DNA from: Amycolatopsis acidicola
GTDB lineage: Bacteria > Actinomycetota > Actinomycetes > Mycobacteriales > Pseudonocardiaceae
Reading direction: 5' to 3'
Length of the DNA: 64,000 bases
Assembly (NCBI RefSeq): GCF_007713735.2
Contig: NZ_VMNW02000027.1
Coordinates: forward strand, 1 to 64,000
Positions 59,454 through 64,000 of the stretch are shown piece by piece (the first letter of the stretch is position 1; every line of letters begins with the position of its first letter). The notes beneath the pieces are model-generated. The model was not told the DNA's origin. It was given only the letters and a program-made list of their open reading frames with translations, and ran no database searches. Both the position numbers and the translations under genes were made by a program.

Positions 59454-59864
59454 ATGAGCGAACGAGAGGATTTCCTCACCTGGGTCCACTCCCGGCTGAG
59501 GGAGGCGGAGATCGCCATCCACAACGGGGACGCGGGGCCCCGGCGGGCGATCTGGTCCGCGCGGGAGCCCGTGACGGTACTGGGCGCATGGAAGAACGTC
59601 GTCGGCCAGGAGGCGGTGGGGAAGCTGTTCACGCTGCTGGAGCAGGGCTTCTCGGACTGCAAGTCGTACGAGTTCGAGGTGCTCGCGGCGGACGTGGTCG
59701 GCGACACGGCCTACACGGTCGGTTACGAGCACACCGAGGCTTCCTTCAACGGTGAGCCGCGCAAGTACGTCCTGCGCGCGACGCAGATCTACCGCCGCGA
59801 AGGTGGAGAGTGGAAAGTCGCCCACCGGCACGCCGACACGATGCCGGCGAACGACTGGGCCTGA
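59454..59864 (+). CDS. SnoaL-like (DUF4440-type) protein
   Basis: 136 residues of an NTF2-like fold: N-terminal helix SEREDFLTWVHSRLREAEIA, then PRRAIWSAREPVTVLGAWKN, and late strands DTAYTVGYEHTEASF and GEWKVAHRHAD. It resembles DUF4440/SnoaL proteins that bind a small molecule in a cone-shaped pocket; no activity is known. GGGAGGTGG precedes ATG 59454. It lies alone between the CMD-like gene and a convergent operon. A role as isomerase or binding protein in the pathway is possible. Confidence 0.8.
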   Translation: MSEREDFLTWVHSRLREAEIAIHNGDAGPRRAIWSAREPVTVLGAWKNVVGQEAVGKLFTLLEQGFSDCKSYEFEVLAADVVGDTAYTVGYEHTEASFNGEPRKYVLRATQIYRREGGEWKVAHRHADTMPANDWA

Positions 59865-59954
59865 GCGAGGCCGGAGAAACGCCCCGGAGAGCGACGAAAA
59901 CCTGAGCAGGCCGGGAAATCGCCCACCGGCCCGGGGACCGATCAACCCCGGACT

Positions 59955-61067
59955 TCACCCCCGCACGGCCAAATCCACCGCCGTCCACGCCATCGCCACC
60001 GCACCCTCCACCACCGCACGATCCGCCGCCTCCGAAATCGCGGCGGCCGCGAACTCCGGCTGGTGGTTCGCCGCGGGCAGGCAGTCCAGGCCGAGCATCG
60101 GGTGGATCGTCGGCACGTGGTGCGAGACGTTGCCCATGTCCGTGGCCGCTCCGGCGAAATCCGCCTGCTCCGGGAAGACCCGCCCCGCCGCGATGGCGTT
60201 CGCGCGGTAGAGGGCCAGCAGGTCCGCGTCCGAGCGCAGGTCGAGGTAGTCCGGCGCGGGCTGGCTCGTGGTCAGCTCGCACCCGGTCGCCACCGCACCG
60301 GCCTCGAAGCACCGCAGCACGCGGGTTTTCAACGACGCCAACGCTTCCGCCGTGTCCGAGCGCACGATCCACCGTCCCCGGCTGCTGTCCGGGATCACGT
60401 TCGGCGCGGTGCCCGCTTCGGTGATGACGCCCGAAATCCGCTCCACGGGCCGGGTTTGCTGCCGCAGCAGGCCGATCGCCGTCTGCGCGACGATCGCGGC
60501 ATCGGCGGCGTTCACCCCGCTCTCCGGGTACGCGCCGGCATGCGCGGGTTTGCCGCGATAGGCGATGTCGAACTGCGACACCGCCGTCCCGGGCATCGCG
60601 GCCACCTCGACCGGCGCCGGATGCACCATCATCGCCGCGTCCAGGCCGTCGAAAGCGCCGCGCTCGAGCATCAGGATCTTCCCGCCGCCGCCCTCCTCGG
60701 CCGGGGTGCCGAGCACGGTGACCGTCAACCCCAGATCGTCGGCGACCCTGGCGAGACCGGCGCCCGCACCGACAGCGGCCGCCGCGATGATGTTGTGACC
60801 GCACGCGTGCCCGAGGTCCGGCAGCGCGTCGTATTCCGCGCAGATCCCGACGTGCACCGGCCCGGAACCGATGGTCGCGTGGACGGCGGTGGGCAGGTCG
60901 TAGCAACCGTGCCGCACCTCGAACCCCGCCGCGGCCAGCTCGTCCGCCACCCAGCCGCTCGCGCGGACCTCTTCGAACGCCGGCTCCGGATGCGCGTGGA
61001 TCCGGTGGGACAACTCAAGGAGCCGCTCAGTCCGCCCCTGGATCTCTTGCCGCACAACGTCTTTCAC
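59955..61067 (-). CDS. M20-family amidohydrolase
   Basis: 370 residues of the M20D amidohydrolase/aminoacylase group. HPEPAFEE is near the start, ICAEYDALPDLGHACGHNI carries metal ligands (GHACGHN near residues 87-93), PAEEGGGGKILM holds the catalytic Glu pair near 122-123, and the dimerisation domain follows with RGKPAHAGAYPESG. These enzymes cleave N-acyl or amide bonds in the cytoplasm. The GTG at 61067 overlaps the stop of the upstream aldehyde dehydrogenase (GTGA). The presence of an amide hydrolase hints that the substrate or an intermediate contains an amide. Confidence 0.9.
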   Translation of the reverse strand: MKDVVRQEIQGRTERLLELSHRIHAHPEPAFEEVRASGWVADELAAAGFEVRHGCYDLPTAVHATIGSGPVHVGICAEYDALPDLGHACGHNIIAAAAVGAGAGLARVADDLGLTVTVLGTPAEEGGGGKILMLERGAFDGLDAAMMVHPAPVEVAAMPGTAVSQFDIAYRGKPAHAGAYPESGVNAADAAIVAQTAIGLLRQQTRPVERISGVITEAGTAPNVIPDSSRGRWIVRSDTAEALASLKTRVLRCFEAGAVATGCELTTSQPAPDYLDLRSDADLLALYRANAIAAGRVFPEQADFAGAATDMGNVSHHVPTIHPMLGLDCLPAANHQPEFAAAAISEAADRAVVEGAVAMAWTAVDLAVRG

Positions 61068-62473
61068 GACACCTGCCAGCCCGCCGCGAAATGCACCGAG
61101 GCGGGCCGGGTGGCCGCGTCATACGCCGCGCGCGCTCCCGTGGCGCCCATGCCACTCTCGCCCGCGGGCTCGTACAACCGTTCCGGGCCGCCGCCCTGCC
61201 ACTGGTTCACCCACAGCACCCCGGCCGGGATACGCCCCGCCGCCGCCACGTGGGCCTCGTCGTTCGAGTAAACCGTTGCGGCCAAGCCATAACGCGACCG
61301 CGACGCCCGCTCCACGCCCTCCTCGAAGGAGTTCACCACGGCCACCGGCGCGACCGGGCCGAACGTCTCCTCCCGCATGATCAGCATCGAATCCTCCACT
61401 CCGGTCAGCACCGTCGCCGGGTAGAAAAACCCCGGACCGTCCGGCGCCTCTCCGCCTGCGCGCACCGTCGCGCCCTTCGCCACCGCGTCCGTCACATGCC
61501 GGTGCACGAGGTCGCGCTGACGCCCGTCGACCAGCGGCCCCAGCACATCCCCGGCTTGGTAGCCCGCGGCCTCGGCGACCAGCGCTTCGACGAACGGCTC
61601 GGCCACATCCGCGTGCACGTAGATCCGCTCCATCGACGTGCAGATCTGCCCGGTGTTGACGAAAGCCCCGAAGGCCACGGCCTTCGCGGTGGCGACAGGA
61701 TCCACGTCCGCGTCGACGAGCACCGGGTCCTTGCCGCCGAGTTCGAGCACCGACCGGTGCAGCCGCTCCCCCGCCGCGGCCGCGATCTTCCGCCCCGACG
61801 CGACCGACCCGGTGAAATGCACGAGCTGAACGTCCTCGTGCGCGGCGAGCGGCGCTCCCGCCCGCGCGTCACCGAGCACCAGGTTCACCACCCCGGCCGG
61901 GAGCGAGAGCAGTTCGAACAGCCGCGCCGTGGAGTACGGCGAACGCTCCGAAGGCTTGACGACGACGGTGTTTCCCGCGGCCAGCAAGGGACCCAGCGCG
62001 CCGAGCACCATCGTCACCGGGAAGTTCCACGGCGTGATCACCGCGGTCGCGCCCAGCGGATGCCGCACGATCCGCGTCGAACCGCCGCCGGGCTGCGGGA
62101 CGGTTTCCTCGAAGGCGTAAGACAAAGCTTGTTCCGCGGCCGCCTTCAGCCCGGCCACCGCGCCGTCGATGAAGGTGCGGCCGATGCCGGCCGGCTTGCC
62201 CATCTCCTGGCGTTCGAGCTCCGCCAGCTCGTCCGCGTGTCCGGCAACGACGCCGGCCCACGCCTGGATCTGCCGCACGCGCTCGGCAACCGGCAGCGCG
62301 GCCCAGTCCGGTTGCGCGGCCACCGCGGCTTTGACGGCCGAGTCGGCGTCCGCCACCGAGCCCGCCGGGAACCGGGCGATCACCTCCTCCGTGGCCGGGT
62401 TCACCAGTTCGAGCAGTTCGTCGCCACGAGGGTCGGCCCAGGCGCCGCCGACGAAGTTCCGCAGGGTCTTCAT
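61064..62473 (-). CDS. aldehyde dehydrogenase (second copy in the cluster)
   Basis: 469 residues: VITPWNFPVTMVLGALGPLL near 139-158, the base Glu in LELGGKDPVLVDAD near 246-259, and the nucleophile Cys in NTGQICTSMERI near 280. It is clearly distinct from the other aldehyde dehydrogenase at 55846. The ATG lies 10 bases after the GMC oxidoreductase stop, suggesting that the pair converts an alcohol to an aldehyde and then to an acid. Confidence 0.92.
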   Translation of the reverse strand: MKTLRNFVGGAWADPRGDELLELVNPATEEVIARFPAGSVADADSAVKAAVAAQPDWAALPVAERVRQIQAWAGVVAGHADELAELERQEMGKPAGIGRTFIDGAVAGLKAAAEQALSYAFEETVPQPGGGSTRIVRHPLGATAVITPWNFPVTMVLGALGPLLAAGNTVVVKPSERSPYSTARLFELLSLPAGVVNLVLGDARAGAPLAAHEDVQLVHFTGSVASGRKIAAAAGERLHRSVLELGGKDPVLVDADVDPVATAKAVAFGAFVNTGQICTSMERIYVHADVAEPFVEALVAEAAGYQAGDVLGPLVDGRQRDLVHRHVTDAVAKGATVRAGGEAPDGPGFFYPATVLTGVEDSMLIMREETFGPVAPVAVVNSFEEGVERASRSRYGLAATVYSNDEAHVAAAGRIPAGVLWVNQWQGGGPERLYEPAGESGMGATGARAAYDAATRPASVHFAAGWQVS

Positions 62474-62483
62474 CCGTGCTCCT

Positions 62484-64000
62484 TCAGATCCGGTCGGCCA
62501 TGAGCTCGCCGGTCATGATCGCTGCGAGATTGGTGTTGGCCCTGGGCACGGAGGGGAAGATCGACGCGTCGACCACGCGCAGCCCCTCCGTCCCGAGCAC
62601 CTGGCAGGACGGGTCGACGACCTCGCCCATGCGGCAGGTGCTGGTGCCGTGCTGAGCGTCCACAATGGTCTGGAGCAGGTAGTCGTCGAGCTTCGCGTCG
62701 TCGTCCAGCACGGCGAACAACGCCTCGTTCTCGCGCTCGATCGACCCGTCGACGAACTCGGCGGTCTCGGCGCTCCGGCCGAGCTCGACCATCGCGCGCA
62801 CACCGATCCGCAGCCGCGCCAGATCACGCTCGTCGGACAGCATCCGTTCGCGCACCAGGGGTTGCGCCGTCGGGTCCGCGGAAGTGAGCGTGAGTTCGCC
62901 ACGGGAATGGCTGTGGTTGAGCCAAACCCCGTACGCACCCGCGCCCGCGCCGGTGTCCGCGTTCGCCATGGCCAGCACGTTCTGGTTGTTGGACACGAAC
63001 ATCAGGTCGCCCGGAACCTCGCCGGAGGAGAACCGGACGCAGACGTTGGTGTGCCGGTCGTGCGGGGACTTGATGGCGGCGGCCACGGTCAACGGCAGCG
63101 ACAGCAACGCCATCCCGTGGTCCTGCATCCCGCGGCCCACCGGCAGGTCGGCGCGGACGTCGATGCCGAGCACGCGCAGCTCGGCGGCGGGCCCGATCCC
63201 GGACCGCAGCAGGATCGCGGGCGAGTGGATCACGCCGGCGGAGAGCACCACCGTATCGGCGTACTCGGTGGTGACCGCGCCACCGGAGACGATGCTCACC
63301 CCGGTGGCGCGGTCACCTTCGAAGAGCACCTTGTCCACCAGCGCGTCGCCGCGGATGACCAAAGTGGACAGTTCGCGGTTCGGCTCCAGGTAGGCGTCGT
63401 TGACCGAAACCCGCCGCCCGGCACGGGAGTTGATCGGATACGGCGAAACCCCGGTGGCGTCCGGCGCGTTGACGTCGGGCGCCCACTCATAGCCGGCGGC
63501 CAGCGCGGCACTGGCGAGCGCCTTGTCGACACCGCCCCAGTTCTCCCGCGGCATCCGGAAGATCGGCGTCGGCCCGCCCCGGCCGTGGTACGGCTCGTCG
63601 CCGAACTCCTCGTCGTCCTCGAGCTTCGCGAAGTACGGCAGCACGTCCTCCGGCGCCCAGCCGGGGATCGCCCAGTCCTCGTAGTCGGCCATCGGCGGGC
63701 GGATCGCGATCTGGCCGTTGATCGAGGAGCTGCCGCCCGGGCCCTTGCCCCGCCAGTACGGCGCCTGCCGCTGTTTTTCCGTCCGCGCGGAGTCGACGCC
63801 TTCCCAGACCACGCCGGTGACCGCCGTCGGGTCGAGCAGCGCGACGATCGGGTTCGGTGAGCGCCACGCTTCGTGCATCTGCGCCGAGCGGTAGTCCGTC
63901 CCGGCTTCGAGCAGCAGGACGCGCTTCCCGAGCCGCGCGGACCGGGTCGCGAGCGCGGCTCCCGAAGATCCCGCGCCGACCACGATGAGGTCCCAGCCTC
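62484..64000 (-). CDS. GMC-family FAD oxidoreductase (partial, 5' end outside window)
   Basis: The first gene of the minus-strand operon; at least 505 residues lie in the window. DLIVVGAGSSGAALATRSA marks the FAD-binding fold at the cut end, GKGPGGSSSINGQIAIRPP the GMC signature 1, and SAGVIHSPAILLRSGIG signature 2. The catalytic His region is HGTSTCRMG near the C-terminus. Members oxidise alcohols such as choline, glucose or long-chain and terpenoid alcohols. The start codon is just beyond base 64,000. It is co-transcribed with the aldehyde dehydrogenase and the amidohydrolase. Confidence 0.9.
   Translation of the reverse strand, partial: GWDLIVVGAGSSGAALATRSARLGKRVLLLEAGTDYRSAQMHEAWRSPNPIVALLDPTAVTGVVWEGVDSARTEKQRQAPYWRGKGPGGSSSINGQIAIRPPMADYEDWAIPGWAPEDVLPYFAKLEDDEEFGDEPYHGRGGPTPIFRMPRENWGGVDKALASAALAAGYEWAPDVNAPDATGVSPYPINSRAGRRVSVNDAYLEPNRELSTLVIRGDALVDKVLFEGDRATGVSIVSGGAVTTEYADTVVLSAGVIHSPAILLRSGIGPAAELRVLGIDVRADLPVGRGMQDHGMALLSLPLTVAAAIKSPHDRHTNVCVRFSSGEVPGDLMFVSNNQNVLAMANADTGAGAGAYGVWLNHSHSRGELTLTSADPTAQPLVRERMLSDERDLARLRIGVRAMVELGRSAETAEFVDGSIERENEALFAVLDDDAKLDDYLLQTIVDAQHGTSTCRMGEVVDPSCQVLGTEGLRVVDASIFPSVPRANTNLAAIMTGELMADRI

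Noticed and set aside
47070..62473. gene cluster for secondary metabolite biosynthesis
   Set aside because: Oxygenases and a ThDP enzyme can occur in such clusters, but there is no polyketide, peptide or terpene synthase. CoA-activation and beta-oxidation enzymes dominate, so catabolism fits better.

Overview
The window reads as chromosomal DNA of a high-GC actinomycete. Codons are strongly G/C-ending, many starts are GTG, and stop/start overlaps of the GTGA or ATGA type are common. The gene content (PucR pairs, SigE-family sigma factor, ECF42 sigma factor, cutinase, large LuxR/LAL regulator, Rieske and Baeyer-Villiger monooxygenases) and the short intergenic G+C-rich repeats suggest Pseudonocardiaceae, most likely Amycolatopsis or a close relative. 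No transposase, integrase, phage gene or CRISPR array was seen.

Region 1 (about 1-20,050) is a mosaic of small units. It holds two DUF202 membrane proteins, a secreted cutinase with a strong terminator, two tandem PucR regulators divergent from a 944-residue LuxR-type ATPase regulator, an ECF42 sigma factor with its DGPF/YCII partner, and a YdeI-like protein with an alpha/beta hydrolase beside a divergent TetR gene. These are followed by an enoyl-CoA hydratase, a universal stress protein containing a run of five-residue repeats, an isocitrate-lyase/PEP-mutase family enzyme whose 3' end is duplicated in tandem, an anti-sigma/STAS block, and a SigE-family sigma factor translationally coupled to an LCP protein.

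Region 2 (about 20,987-32,792) is a coenzyme-B12-dependent diol/glycerol dehydratase module. The order of transcription is small, large and medium dehydratase subunits, both reactivase subunits, then a GlcG/HbpS (PduO C-terminal-like) protein. A glycerol facilitator diverges from it. A GAF-domain regulator, an ExaC/AcoD-type aldehyde dehydrogenase, a DUF779 protein and a PrpE-like acyl-CoA synthetase lie alongside. The logic is diol -> aldehyde -> acid -> acyl-CoA, with no microcompartment shell gene in view. A 33-bp near-perfect palindrome in the facilitator/dehydratase promoter and a related 19-bp site before the aldehyde dehydrogenase are candidate sites for the GAF regulator.

Region 3 (about 32,800-36,240) holds housekeeping and accessory genes: signal peptidase I, an EXPERA-like membrane protein, tRNA-Asn(GTT) with a clear terminator, a small membrane protein, and a PadR regulator fused to a GyrI-like domain.

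Region 4 (about 36,241-64,000) is a large catabolic cluster. It contains a class III CoA-transferase, enoyl-CoA hydratase, AcuI-like reductase, double-hotdog dehydratase, acyl-CoA synthetase and four acyl-CoA dehydrogenase-like proteins in two large/small pairs. It continues with a GntR regulator, a double-length SMP-30 lactonase-like protein, Rieske oxygenase, Baeyer-Villiger monooxygenase, three SDRs, a ThDP enzyme, two aldehyde dehydrogenases, a broken TauD gene, a carboxymuconolactone-decarboxylase-like protein, a SnoaL-like protein, an M20 amidohydrolase and a GMC oxidoreductase that runs off the end. Three copies of a 25-bp motif sit at three promoters of this cluster, one of them the GntR gene's own, suggesting one local regulon. 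The substrate cannot be read from sequence. The enzyme set fits oxidation of a ring or side chain, Baeyer-Villiger lactone formation, lactone opening, CoA activation and beta-oxidation. This is the best candidate for an undescribed pathway in the window.
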